Positions 1 through 7,283 of a stretch of DNA of 13,541 bases are shown here, piece after piece. The translations under genes and the position numbers were made by a program. Each line of letters starts with the position of its first letter. Within the stretch, counting starts at the first letter, position 1. Under the pieces are notes generated by a model. That model was not told the origin of the DNA, ran no database searches, and saw only the letters and a list, made by a program, of their open reading frames with translations. The stretch is taken from the NCBI GenBank assembly GCA_031263265.1, contig JAISGE010000157.1:1-13541 (forward strand), read 5' to 3'. The stretch comes from Treponema sp. Its GTDB lineage: Bacteria > Spirochaetota > Spirochaetia > Treponematales > Breznakiellaceae.

Positions 1-300
1 CCAGAAGAAACCGCTTTGTCTTTCTTTATTATAAAATGAGCGATATTGTGTCCGCACGGCGACTCTATCCGCTCTGACAAAAATACCAAAACCTAATTCT
101 TTTTTGCTATTTGTTTCCATATTGAATTCCACACACACCCAGATATTGCTTATATCAGTGGATTGTTGTTCTCCATTCTCGTCATTTAGACTTAATAGCA
201 AACCAATAAACGTTATAGGGTCAACGGATATGGAAAAATTTTGGGCAAAAATAGTATTAGATAAAACGATTAAGATACCTATGAAGAAAGACTTTTTCAT
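1..300 (-). CDS. Secreted hypothetical protein, 5' part only (runs off left edge)
   Basis: The minus strand is open from an ATG at 298-300 to the window edge, 100 codons without a stop. The first 19 residues form a clear Sec signal peptide: MKKS, a hydrophobic run (FFIGILIVL) and a likely cut after IFA, before QNFSIS. The visible mature part starts with a short hydrophobic stretch (about residues 29-37, ITFIGLLLS) and continues with alternating polar and hydrophobic residues, as in a small beta-barrel or beta-sandwich. I do not recognise the family; short secreted proteins with this start are common in Treponema. The start lacks an adjacent Shine-Dalgarno; the nearest AGGAGG (329-334) is separated from it by a hairpin. 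The gene follows gltS on the same strand by 34 nt, so co-transcription is likely. It is clearly AT-richer than its neighbours, which could mean foreign origin or just a weakly conserved gene. Confidence 0.7.
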   Translation of the reverse strand, partial: MKKSFFIGILIVLSNTIFAQNFSISVDPITFIGLLLSLNDENGEQQSTDISNIWVCVEFNMETNSKKELGFGIFVRADRVAVRTQYRSFYNKERQSGFFW

Positions 301-303
301 ATA

Positions 304-325
304 GAGGGGACAAACCAGTCCCCCC
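304..325 (-). promoter_or_regulatory. Hairpin between gltS and the secreted-protein gene
   Basis: Read on the minus strand, GGGGGGAC (325-318), loop TGGTTT, then GTCCCCTC (311-304) makes an 8-bp stem with one G-U pair. There is no U-run after it, so it is a poor intrinsic terminator. It lies exactly between an AGGAGG (334-329) and the ATG at 300. With the hairpin folded, the gap between AGGAGG and ATG shrinks to six nucleotides (TTT plus TAT). It may bring a distant ribosome-binding site close to the start, or act as a weak terminator or processing site for the gltS mRNA. Confidence 0.5.
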
Positions 326-334
326 AAACCTCCT

Positions 335-1618
335 CTACTTAAAAAAGCCAGCCATAATGGAGATGACGCTGGCATTGCTTACGTCTACTAAGAAGGAACC
401 GACAATAGGTACGACGAAAAAGGCCTTTTCAGAATGGCCATATTTGCTGGTGATGGCCTGCATACAGACCAGCGCGTTCGGGGTCGCGCCAAGACCAAAC
501 CCGCAGAGACCGCTTGCCATGACCGCGGAATCGTAATTCTTGCCAAAGAGCCGGAATACCAGAAAGTAGGCGATGACCAGAATGAGAAGCACCTGAACGA
601 GCATCATCACCAGCAGAGGTACGGCAAGGTTGATCAGTTGCCAAAGTTGTAGGGAGTTGATGGCCATAGTGATGAACAGGGCCAAGGTTATATCGCCAAT
701 CATCCCGACGGCCTTGGAATCTATGGTGTACTTGCCGGTTTTATCGCCGATGTTACGGACGATGATGGCAACGACCATCGCTCCCAGGTAGGGAGGCAGG
801 GTAATACCGGCCTTTTTTAGGTAGTTCGTCAACGCCGAGCCGATACCGGTGGCTACCAGCACCCAGGCAAGGTTCTTCATCAGGTGCGGACCCGATACGG
901 TGTCCTCTTCTTCAGCGCTCTGCCCGGCATCCTGCATTATACCACCAATCTCTTCCAGCATCGCTTCCTGTTTCACTTCGTTATCCACGAGATTGAGGTT
1001 TTTCATGGCATTGGGGGTTTTGATCTTATGAAACTTGATGATCCACTCCCCCAGAGGACCTCCCACAAGGGATCCCGCGACCATACCAAAGGTAGCGCAG
1101 GCGATACCTGCGCTCAAGGCCCCCTGTATGCCATACTCATCTTCAAACAGGGCACCGAAGGCTCCTGCAGTACCCAGTCCGCCTATCATCGGGATGGAAC
1201 CACCAATGATACCCATGAGGGGACTAAGGCCGAAGGTCGTGGCTATGGGAATGCCGACGACGTTTTGTATAGTCGCAACCAGGGTGGAGACACCCCAGAA
1301 GGCAAGTACCATAAGCCCCCCTTTCAGCACCAGCTTGTAGCTGGCGTTCATCCCGACGGTACAAAAGAAGCAGATCATGAAGACCTGTTGCAGGGTACTG
1401 TCAAAGACAAAATGGACGATCCCGTTGGCTTGCAGGATTGCCGCGATGATAGCTATCGGTAAGCCGCCAACTGCCGGCGCTGGAATGGAAAAGCGCACCA
1501 ATACGGGAACCTTTAACCGAATCCAGACACCAAAGTAGTACATGATAGCCCCCAGCGCCGCTGCCTGAAGGATGTCAAACTTGAGTTGTAAAATCCCGTT
1601 TACAAAGACCGTTTCCAT
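335..1618 (-). CDS. gltS: GltS-type sodium/glutamate symporter
   Basis: A 427-residue integral membrane protein of the sodium:glutamate symporter (ESS) family, expected to import glutamate or a similar acid with Na+ across the inner membrane. It has about ten hydrophobic segments in two inverted halves. The two family hairpin regions are visible: GGSIPMIGGLGTAGAFG in the first half and GFGLGATPNALVCMQAIT followed by VVPIVGSFLVDVSNA in the second. A charged loop between the halves (roughly residues 205-250, rich in E, K and D) is usual for the family. Length is slightly above the usual 400. The ATG is preceded by GAGAGG at a 6-nt spacing. The gene is divergent from a TAXI binding-protein gene, and that family includes glutamate binders. 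Exact substrate is inferred; a related amino acid or dicarboxylate is possible. Confidence 0.88.
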   Translation of the reverse strand: METVFVNGILQLKFDILQAAALGAIMYYFGVWIRLKVPVLVRFSIPAPAVGGLPIAIIAAILQANGIVHFVFDSTLQQVFMICFFCTVGMNASYKLVLKGGLMVLAFWGVSTLVATIQNVVGIPIATTFGLSPLMGIIGGSIPMIGGLGTAGAFGALFEDEYGIQGALSAGIACATFGMVAGSLVGGPLGEWIIKFHKIKTPNAMKNLNLVDNEVKQEAMLEEIGGIMQDAGQSAEEEDTVSGPHLMKNLAWVLVATGIGSALTNYLKKAGITLPPYLGAMVVAIIVRNIGDKTGKYTIDSKAVGMIGDITLALFITMAINSLQLWQLINLAVPLLVMMLVQVLLILVIAYFLVFRLFGKNYDSAVMASGLCGFGLGATPNALVCMQAITSKYGHSEKAFFVVPIVGSFLVDVSNASVISIMAGFFK

Positions 1619-1665
1619 AAAACACCTCTCTTTATTTTAGTCATATACATACCAATTAGAGTATT

Positions 1666-1693
1666 ATTATATTTACTATAATCTTATGTTTCA
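1666..1693 (-). promoter_or_regulatory. Possible gltS promoter
   Basis: On the minus strand TGAAAC (1693-1688) and TATAAT (1671-1666) are 16 bp apart, giving a start of transcription near 1659 and a leader of about 40 nt before gltS. The -35 match is only fair. The segment 1671-1688 between the boxes resembles the repeats next to the TAXI gene promoter. Confidence 0.3.
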
Positions 1694-1747
1694 TCTTCTG
1701 CAAAGTAACCCTTACAAGATTTTAGGGCATTTCCCAATTATAGTGTT

Positions 1748-1776
1748 TTGAAACAAGCTTAATTTCTTACTATAAT
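1748..1776 (+). promoter_or_regulatory. Sigma70-type promoter of the TAXI gene
   Basis: TTGAAA at 1748-1753 and a perfect TATAAT at 1771-1776 are separated by 17 bp, the optimal distance for the housekeeping sigma factor. Transcription would begin near 1783, giving a leader of about 35 nt that ends with AAAGGAG (1804-1810) seven bases before the ATG of the binding-protein gene. Confidence 0.6.
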
Positions 1777-1804
1777 TGCTTATACTTACTATAAATTGCT
1801 TATA
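1766..1804. repeat. Tandem direct repeat over the TAXI promoter
   Basis: Two abutting copies of a 19-20 bp unit, CTTACTATAATTGCTTATA at 1766-1784 and the same with one extra A at 1785-1804. The first contains the -10 box and the second lies across the start of transcription and leader, ending just before the ribosome-binding site. A weaker third match (TTTACTATAATCTTATG, 1672-1688) sits in the divergent gltS promoter. It may be a regulator binding site or a duplicated -10 region. Confidence 0.55.
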
Positions 1805-1817
1805 AAGGAGCTTTTGT

Positions 1818-2780
1818 ATGGGAACAATGAGAAAAACCAGTATCGTTTTTGCTCTTGCGGTTAGTTTGGGCCTGTGCGCGGGGTGTGAGAAAAAAGCTCC
1901 GCCCCTCACCACGCTGAAGCTGGCAACAGGCGACAGTACCGGGATATACTATGCCTACGGGTCTGCCCTGGGCCAGGTCTTTGAAAAACGTCTGGGATTG
2001 CAGGTTACGGTACAGACCACCGCTGCCGCAGTGGCCAATATTGGCCTTATTCAAGCGGGAAGCGCTGACTTTGCCTTTGTCCAAAATGACGTGATGACCT
2101 ACGCATACAATGGAACAAACATTTTCGCTGCCGCAGGCGCTCAAAAGGATTTTTCCGCGGTTGCGGGACTGTATCCTGAGGTTTGCCACATCGTCGCGGC
2201 AGAGGGTGTCGCCGCTATTACCGGCCTAAAGGGCTTACGGGTATCAGTGGGAGAAAGCGGAAGTGGTACGGCCCTGAATGCCGCCCAGATTCTTCAAACG
2301 TACGGGATGTCCTTTGCGGACATTAAACAGGAGAACCTCAATTTTAGAGACTCTGCCAAGGCCCTAGCCGCAGGTGAAATCGACGCGTTCTTTTGTACCG
2401 CGGGTATACCCACCCCTGTGCTGGTCGATCTTGCCTCATCCACTCGGATACAGCTTCTTCCAATAGGTGAAGCCCGGAGAAAACTCTTGCTGTCCGAATA
2501 CCCCTATTACAAGGTCTATACTATTCCAGGGGGAATCTATCCGGGCATTGCGGAGGACGTGAATACCGTGGCGGTACAGGCGACCCTGGTGGTAAACAAC
2601 AAGATTCAGGCCAGCGACGTGTACAAGATAACCCAGGCATTATTTGAGGGTCAAACGGAAATCACCGCCGCCTATCCCAAGGCCGCAGAACTCAGTCTTG
2701 AGTCCGCGGTCTTAGGGATACCGGTTCCTTTCCATCCCGGAGCTTTAAAGTATTACCGTGAACAAGGGGCGATGAAATAG
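1818..2780 (+). CDS. TAXI-family substrate-binding lipoprotein
   Basis: A 320-residue periplasmic binding protein of the TAXI family (TRAP-associated extracytoplasmic immunogenic protein). The N-terminus is a lipoprotein signal: MRK, a hydrophobic stretch, then LCAGC with Cys23 as the lipidated residue. Family signatures follow in order: ATGDSTGIYYAYGSALG (about 36-52), GSADFAFVQNDV (about 81-92), LKGLRVSVGESGSGTALNA (about 138-156), DAFFCTAGIPTP (about 190-201), and HPGALKYYREQG near the C-terminus. A characterised TAXI protein from Thermus binds glutamate/glutamine, so an acidic amino acid is a plausible ligand. TAXI proteins normally work with a fused TRAP permease; none is present, and the divergent neighbour is a GltS symporter. 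The ATG has AAAGGAG seven bases upstream. Family assignment is firm; ligand and partner are inferred. Confidence 0.9.
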   Translation: MGTMRKTSIVFALAVSLGLCAGCEKKAPPLTTLKLATGDSTGIYYAYGSALGQVFEKRLGLQVTVQTTAAAVANIGLIQAGSADFAFVQNDVMTYAYNGTNIFAAAGAQKDFSAVAGLYPEVCHIVAAEGVAAITGLKGLRVSVGESGSGTALNAAQILQTYGMSFADIKQENLNFRDSAKALAAGEIDAFFCTAGIPTPVLVDLASSTRIQLLPIGEARRKLLLSEYPYYKVYTIPGGIYPGIAEDVNTVAVQATLVVNNKIQASDVYKITQALFEGQTEITAAYPKAAELSLESAVLGIPVPFHPGALKYYREQGAMK

Positions 2781-2809
2781 CATGAAACCATCGTCGATTC
2801 GGTACCGGA

Positions 2810-4882
2810 CTATACGAGCTCAGACCGTGCCATGATCCCCGCGGTGGGACAGACCTTTACACATTCGCCACAGCCGTCACATTTTGTTCCTGCGAGGCTT
2901 TGACCAAAGGGAACCAGCATACGGGTGGCAAAGCCTCGGTTCACCAGACCTAAGATGTTCAGGCCTTTCACTTCAGTGCAGGCCCGGACACAGGCTGCAC
3001 AGTTGATACACTTACCTGACTGTATCTGAATGTCCTTATGGCTTGAGTCTACCTGGAAGCTGCGCCGTGAATCTGCCTCAAGCAGCGGGCCAAAGTAATT
3101 TTGGTCCGCACCGTATTTCGTGGCGTATTCCCGGAGTTTGCAGTCCTTAATTGCGTCGCAGCCGCACTCAAGGCAGCGTTCAGCCTCTTGTTTCACCTCC
3201 ACAGGTTTAAAGCCTGACTCTACTTCCTGTTCAGTGGTCTTACGCGCATGGTCGGCAATGACCGGCATCGTGATTCGTTCCTGCGGCTTTGCATCCTTGA
3301 AGAGTTCCGCACTCACCTCCGCAAGGGGCCCCATCTGGGAGTTGAACTGTACCGGTTCACCCCTGACCGCTTCACCTTTGAGGTACTGGTCAACCGCCAC
3401 CGCGGTCTTGCGGCCATTACCAATGGCTCGGACCGCGATATCCGCACCGGTCTGACAATCGCCGCAGGCAAAGATGCCTGGCCGCTTGGTCTGGAAGGTC
3501 TCTGGATCCGTAACAATCCCTCCGTTGCGGGCCAGTTCAAGACCAAGCTCGTTTGCCAATTCAGGTAGTACCCGCTGACCAATGGCGCCTATCACCGCAG
3601 TAGCGAACACGGTGTATTCAGACCCGGGCTTGGGCTTGGGTGAACCACGGCCAGAGGCATCTGGATCGCTTAGTTCCATCTTGATCAGGGTGAGCTTCAA
3701 CCGGCCGCCATCCTGTTCAATCTTGACCGGCGCGGTGAGGTACTCAAACTGTACCCCTTCGTATTCGGCTTCCTCAATGTCTAGATCATTTGCAGGCATG
3801 TCCTCCCGTCCACGGCGGTAGAGACAGGTGGCCTTTGAGCCTCCTCGAATCGCCAAACGTACACAATCCATCGCGGTGTTACCGCCGCCCACCACATACA
3901 CATCACTGCCTAGCTTGGGGGTATAACCTTCGCCGGATTCGCCAAGGTAGGTGATACCGGCCCACACGCCGGGGAGGTCTTCCCCAGGAACACCGATGGG
4001 GGACGCGGCCTGGGCGCCGATTGCCAGGATGAGCGCGTCGTAGTCCGCGGCAAGTTTCAGGGCAGGAATATCCTTTCCGATTTCCACGGAGTATTGTACC
4101 TCAACCCCCAGTGCTTCAATCGAAGCAAACTCGGTTCTGAGGACCTCATCAGGGAGACGAAAGTAGGGGATACCGTAACGGAGCATACCCCCTGAGGATC
4201 GGTGTTTCTCGAACACCGTAACGCCATGACCTTGCAAACGCAGGAAATAAGCCGCGGCCATACCCGCAGGGCCAGCCCCAATGATCGCAACCTTTTTGCC
4301 GGTTGATGGGGCGGACATAGGAAGCTGGGGCTTCTTTTTTACTGCCAGTTCTGTGTCCGCGATGTGGCGCTTCATATTGCAGATGGCCACAGGTCCTTCC
4401 ACGCGGTTCCGGCGGCATGCTTCTTCACAGGGACGGGGACAGATCCTGCCCAGGGTACCCGGAAAGGGGGCCTTTTCGCGAATCAGTTGTGCGGCTTCAG
4501 CTTCTTTACCTTCTCGAACCAGGGCGAGAAAGCCCTTGATGTCGATGGAGGAGGGACAGTTTGTCTGACAAGGCGGGAGACAGTCGCCGCAGTGGTCGGA
4601 TATAAGGAGATTGAGACACATCCGCCGGGAAGCATCCACTTCTGGCCCAGACACGGTGATGCGCTGCCCCTCCATAACCTTAGTCGCACAGGCAGGTACG
4701 AGGTTGCCCCGTCCAGGTTCAACCTTAACCGCGCAGATGAAGCAACTGGTGTAGGGCTTGAGGTTCCAGGAATGACACAAAGTGGGAATTTCGAAACCTG
4801 CCGCAGTAGCTGCGTTGAGAATAGTGGTACCCGCTTCAACCTGAAGGGGTCTATCATTAATGGTAATGCTTACCGTAGGCAT
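2810..4882 (-). CDS. stnC: NfnB/GltD-like flavoprotein with extra Fe-S domains; StnC-like subunit
   Basis: A 690-residue cytoplasmic subunit. Domains in order: a [2Fe-2S] plant-type ferredoxin (C36, C47, C50, C65); a Cys cluster with HC..C...C...C (97-109); the GltD-type N-terminal cluster (C148, C152, C156, C168); an FAD site GAGPAG (202-207); an NAD(P)H site GGGNTAMD (332-339); the closing FAD motif GIFACGDC (469-476); a further group CLECGC.....C (C570, C573, C575, C581); and two [4Fe-4S] motifs (C625-C635 and C668-C678). It matches the NfnB-like subunit of Stn-type electron-bifurcating transhydrogenases, where the FAD would bifurcate between NADP(H), ferredoxin and the NuoEF-like partners. 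The ATG at 4882 is chosen because GGGAG lies seven bases upstream; a TTG at 4927 has no properly spaced site. Last gene of the operon, 37 nt after the NuoF-like gene. A glutamate synthase small subunit is unlikely, given the length and partners. Confidence 0.82.
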   Translation of the reverse strand: MPTVSITINDRPLQVEAGTTILNAATAAGFEIPTLCHSWNLKPYTSCFICAVKVEPGRGNLVPACATKVMEGQRITVSGPEVDASRRMCLNLLISDHCGDCLPPCQTNCPSSIDIKGFLALVREGKEAEAAQLIREKAPFPGTLGRICPRPCEEACRRNRVEGPVAICNMKRHIADTELAVKKKPQLPMSAPSTGKKVAIIGAGPAGMAAAYFLRLQGHGVTVFEKHRSSGGMLRYGIPYFRLPDEVLRTEFASIEALGVEVQYSVEIGKDIPALKLAADYDALILAIGAQAASPIGVPGEDLPGVWAGITYLGESGEGYTPKLGSDVYVVGGGNTAMDCVRLAIRGGSKATCLYRRGREDMPANDLDIEEAEYEGVQFEYLTAPVKIEQDGGRLKLTLIKMELSDPDASGRGSPKPKPGSEYTVFATAVIGAIGQRVLPELANELGLELARNGGIVTDPETFQTKRPGIFACGDCQTGADIAVRAIGNGRKTAVAVDQYLKGEAVRGEPVQFNSQMGPLAEVSAELFKDAKPQERITMPVIADHARKTTEQEVESGFKPVEVKQEAERCLECGCDAIKDCKLREYATKYGADQNYFGPLLEADSRRSFQVDSSHKDIQIQSGKCINCAACVRACTEVKGLNILGLVNRGFATRMLVPFGQSLAGTKCDGCGECVKVCPTAGIMARSELV

Positions 4883-4919
4883 TTCAGTGCTCCCTATAGA
4901 AAAATTTGGAAAAACCACC

Positions 4920-6677
4920 TTAGGCAACCTCTATGGCGGCGAATTTGCAGGTGTCTTTACACAGACCGCAGCGTGTACACCCCCGTGTATCAATGCAGTG
5001 GACCTTTTTCTTTTCCCCGGAAATCGCCTTAACCGGACAGCCCCTCGTGCATGCACCGCAGCCGGTACAGGCATCCGGGAGAATACGGTACGTGATGAGG
5101 GCCTTGCATACCTTGGCAGGGCATTTTTTCTGGGTGATGTGTTCCTCGTACTCTTCGGGGAAATACCGCAGAGTGGTAAGCACCGGATTCGGCGCGGTTT
5201 GTCCGAGGGCGCAGAGGGACCCCTTCTTGATCGCCTGGGAAAGTTCCTGCAAACGGTCCAGGTCTTTTACATCCCCTTTGCCTGCGGTGATGCGGTTGAG
5301 GATTTCAAGCATCCGTTTGGTGCCAATACGGCAGAACGTACATTTGCCGCAGCTTTCACTCTGGACAAAGGTAAGAAAGTACTTGGCCACGTCCACCATA
5401 CAGGTCTGTTCATCCATAACGATGAAGCCGCCTGAACCCATGATAGCCCCGGTGCCGGTAATCGACTTCACCTCTATAGGGGTGTCAAAGAGGCGCGCCG
5501 GGATACAACCCCCAGAAGGGCCTCCCATCTGTACTGCCTTGAGGGGTAGTCCGGTGGAGGAACCGCCGCCGATGTGCTCGACCAGTTCCCGGATCGTCAT
5601 ACCCACGGGAATCTCCACCAGTCCCGCCCGTTTTACCTTGCCGGCAAGGGCAAATACCTTGGTACCTATGGTACCGTTGGATTCGTACTTATTAAATGCT
5701 TTTGCCCCGTTATTGATGATGTACGCAACGTTTTCAAAGGTCTCCACGTTGTTGATATTGGTAGGAGATTCAAAGAGACCGGATACCGCGGGGAAGGGAG
5801 GCTTCAAGGTAGGCATACCACGGCGCCCCATGATCGATGCCATGAGTGCGGTTTCTTCACCACAGACAAACGCGCCTGCCCCTTCCTTTATGGTGAGATG
5901 GAAGCTAAAATCCTTCCCCAAGATGGTATCCCCCAGGAAACCTTGCTGCTTTGCCTCTTCGATAGCGATCTTGAGCCGCTTGATGGCCAGAGGGTATTCG
6001 GCACGGCAGTAGATATACCCGCGGTCAGCTCCGGTAGCATAGGCAGCAATCAACATGCCTTCGAGGAGGCCGTGGGGATCCCCTTCAATCGTGGCTCGAT
6101 CCATGAAAGCCCCCGGGTCGCCCTCGTCGGCGTTACAGACCAGGTACTTGTGCCCTCCTACAGGCCGCGGATTGGCCGCAAAAAGCCCCCACTTGGTCGC
6201 GGTGGGGAAAAACGCACCCCCCCGTCCTGCCAAGCCGGATTCCTTCACGATGTCGATAACCTGCTGAGGAGTATAGGTAGTGAGACACTTCTTGAGGGCC
6301 TCGTAGCCGCCAACCGCTCGATACTCGTCGATCTTTTCCGGGTTAATCACCCCGCAGTTACGAAGTACGACTTTCACCTGTTTGTCCAGATAGTCTTTGC
6401 CTTCCTGGGATTCCCGTATCCGCTGCTCCTTGGGCAGCGTACCGGTCTGCAAGCCCTGCCAGATCTGATCGGAAAAATCCTTAGTAACATACCCGAAAAG
6501 GGTCCGGCCGGTATCCGCCACCACCTCGATAAGCGGCTCCGCCCAACACATCCCAATACAGGAGGTAACCTGAATATCCGCCACCTCTGGGGGAACCACC
6601 TGTTTCAGATGCTCGTATAAGGCCTGCGCTCCTGCTGCAATACCGCAGGAACCAAGCCCTACTAACAGTTTAGGCAT
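4920..6677 (-). CDS. stnB: NuoF-like NADH/FMN subunit with Fe-S tail; StnB-like
   Basis: A 585-residue NuoF/HydB-like flavoprotein. Order: a thioredoxin-like N-terminal domain (GLGSCGIAAGA and TSCIGMC, with C11, C40 and C44 only); the FMN loop GRGGAFFPTATKW (151-163); CNADEGDPGAFMDR (181-194); the NADH motif CGEETAL (272-278); the [4Fe-4S] motif ESCGKCTFC (C443, C446, C449, plus C489); CPAKVC (519-524); and two C-terminal [4Fe-4S] motifs (C537-C547 and C567-C577). It would oxidise or reduce NADH at FMN and pass electrons to the NfnB-like partner. The GEE motif supports NADH. Oddities: the usual GRGGAGFPTG reads GRGGAFFPTA, and one ligand position of the thioredoxin-like cluster is not Cys. 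The start overlaps the end of the NuoE-like gene by 8 nt and has GGAG seven bases upstream. Confidence 0.86.
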   Translation of the reverse strand: MPKLLVGLGSCGIAAGAQALYEHLKQVVPPEVADIQVTSCIGMCWAEPLIEVVADTGRTLFGYVTKDFSDQIWQGLQTGTLPKEQRIRESQEGKDYLDKQVKVVLRNCGVINPEKIDEYRAVGGYEALKKCLTTYTPQQVIDIVKESGLAGRGGAFFPTATKWGLFAANPRPVGGHKYLVCNADEGDPGAFMDRATIEGDPHGLLEGMLIAAYATGADRGYIYCRAEYPLAIKRLKIAIEEAKQQGFLGDTILGKDFSFHLTIKEGAGAFVCGEETALMASIMGRRGMPTLKPPFPAVSGLFESPTNINNVETFENVAYIINNGAKAFNKYESNGTIGTKVFALAGKVKRAGLVEIPVGMTIRELVEHIGGGSSTGLPLKAVQMGGPSGGCIPARLFDTPIEVKSITGTGAIMGSGGFIVMDEQTCMVDVAKYFLTFVQSESCGKCTFCRIGTKRMLEILNRITAGKGDVKDLDRLQELSQAIKKGSLCALGQTAPNPVLTTLRYFPEEYEEHITQKKCPAKVCKALITYRILPDACTGCGACTRGCPVKAISGEKKKVHCIDTRGCTRCGLCKDTCKFAAIEVA

Positions 6678-7206
6678 GGTTATGCTCCTTCATACGGTAT
6701 TCCTTTATGACGGACTTGATCTTGGAACCGGAAAGTTTGGCGTAAATCTTGTCTCCGATCATCACCACCGGCGCAAGGGCGCAGCAGCCTAAACATGCCA
6801 CCTTTTCAAAAGAAAAGACCATATCTTGGGTGGTATCCCCTTCTGCAATGCCCAATTCCTGGGCAATCACCGCGGCAATAACGTCTGATCCGGTAACATG
6901 ACAGGCTGTTCCGTGACATACCCGGATCAAGTACTTCCCCTGAGGTTTGAACCGGAACTGGGAATAGAAGGTCGCCACGCCAAACAACGTGGAGACCGGA
7001 ATACCCGTCTCCAGGGAAACGGCTTCCACTACGTCCTGGGGAAGATACGAATGCCGCCGTTGTATTTCCTGAAGCAAAGGAATCGCATATTCCGGGGCTG
7101 AACCGATTGCCCCAACCAGTTCCCGGGCTTCTTCTTGTACGGTAGGCAACGGTACGGTTCCGGGTAGGGTTTCAGATAGGACGGTATCGGTATTACAACA
7201 GACCAT
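6670..7206 (-). CDS. stnA: NuoE-like [2Fe-2S] subunit; StnA-like
   Basis: A 178-residue NuoE/24-kDa-type subunit with a helical N-terminal part (SYLPQDVVEAVSLETGIPVSTLFGVATFYSQF) and a thioredoxin-like [2Fe-2S] domain. The four ligands are CHGTAC (C97, C102) and CLGCC (C138, C142); C141 replaces the usual alanine, giving an extra Cys beside the cluster. In NuoEF-type modules this cluster sits next to FMN and completes the NADH-oxidising unit. First gene of a three-gene operon, followed with an 8-nt overlap by the NuoF-like gene. The ATG at 7206 is chosen over the upstream in-frame ATG at 7236 because AAGGAG lies directly upstream and the extra ten residues (MCWYAHKERS) are not family-like. 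Its ribosome-binding site can pair with the leader element upstream. Confidence 0.87.
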   Translation of the reverse strand: MVCCNTDTVLSETLPGTVPLPTVQEEARELVGAIGSAPEYAIPLLQEIQRRHSYLPQDVVEAVSLETGIPVSTLFGVATFYSQFRFKPQGKYLIRVCHGTACHVTGSDVIAAVIAQELGIAEGDTTQDMVFSFEKVACLGCCALAPVVMIGDKIYAKLSGSKIKSVIKEYRMKEHNHA

Positions 7207-7218
7207 AGACCTCTCCTT
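7207..7218 (-). promoter_or_regulatory. Ribosome-binding site with a matching anti-SD in the leader
   Basis: The minus strand reads AAGGAGAGGTCT (7218-7207) directly before the ATG. The 3' part of the upstream leader element, AGACCTCTTTTT (7296-7285), is complementary over all 12 positions: 8 Watson-Crick pairs over AGAGGTCT, then two G-U and two A-U. A small hairpin GTGTGC/GCACAC (about 7223-7240) lies between the two. Confidence 0.6.
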
Positions 7219-7283
7219 GTGTGCATACCAGCACACCTTATGGATGGAACTGAGAAACCAGTTCTTTTTCCTGACAGCTAGAT

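Noticed and set aside
104..304. Plus-strand frame of 66 codons at the left edge
   Set aside because: No ribosome-binding site or family; the opposite strand encodes a protein with a clear signal peptide over the same bases.
1800..2189. 129-codon minus-strand frame under the TAXI gene
   Set aside because: Antisense to a clear lipoprotein gene; no ribosome-binding site and no domain.
2810..4882. Glutamate synthase small subunit (GltD)
   Set aside because: It has the GltD fold but also an N-terminal [2Fe-2S] domain and C-terminal ferredoxin domain, and lies in an operon with NuoE/NuoF-like genes rather than a gltB.
4883..4927. Upstream TTG start giving the NfnB-like protein 15 extra residues
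   Set aside because: The ATG at 4882 has GGGAG at a 7-base spacing and fits the normal start of the [2Fe-2S] domain; the TTG overlaps the previous gene without a properly spaced site.
4933..6620. Long plus-strand frames (359 and 348 codons) opposite the NuoF-like gene
   Set aside because: Shadows of a conserved minus-strand gene; rich in Pro, Ser and Arg with no domain.
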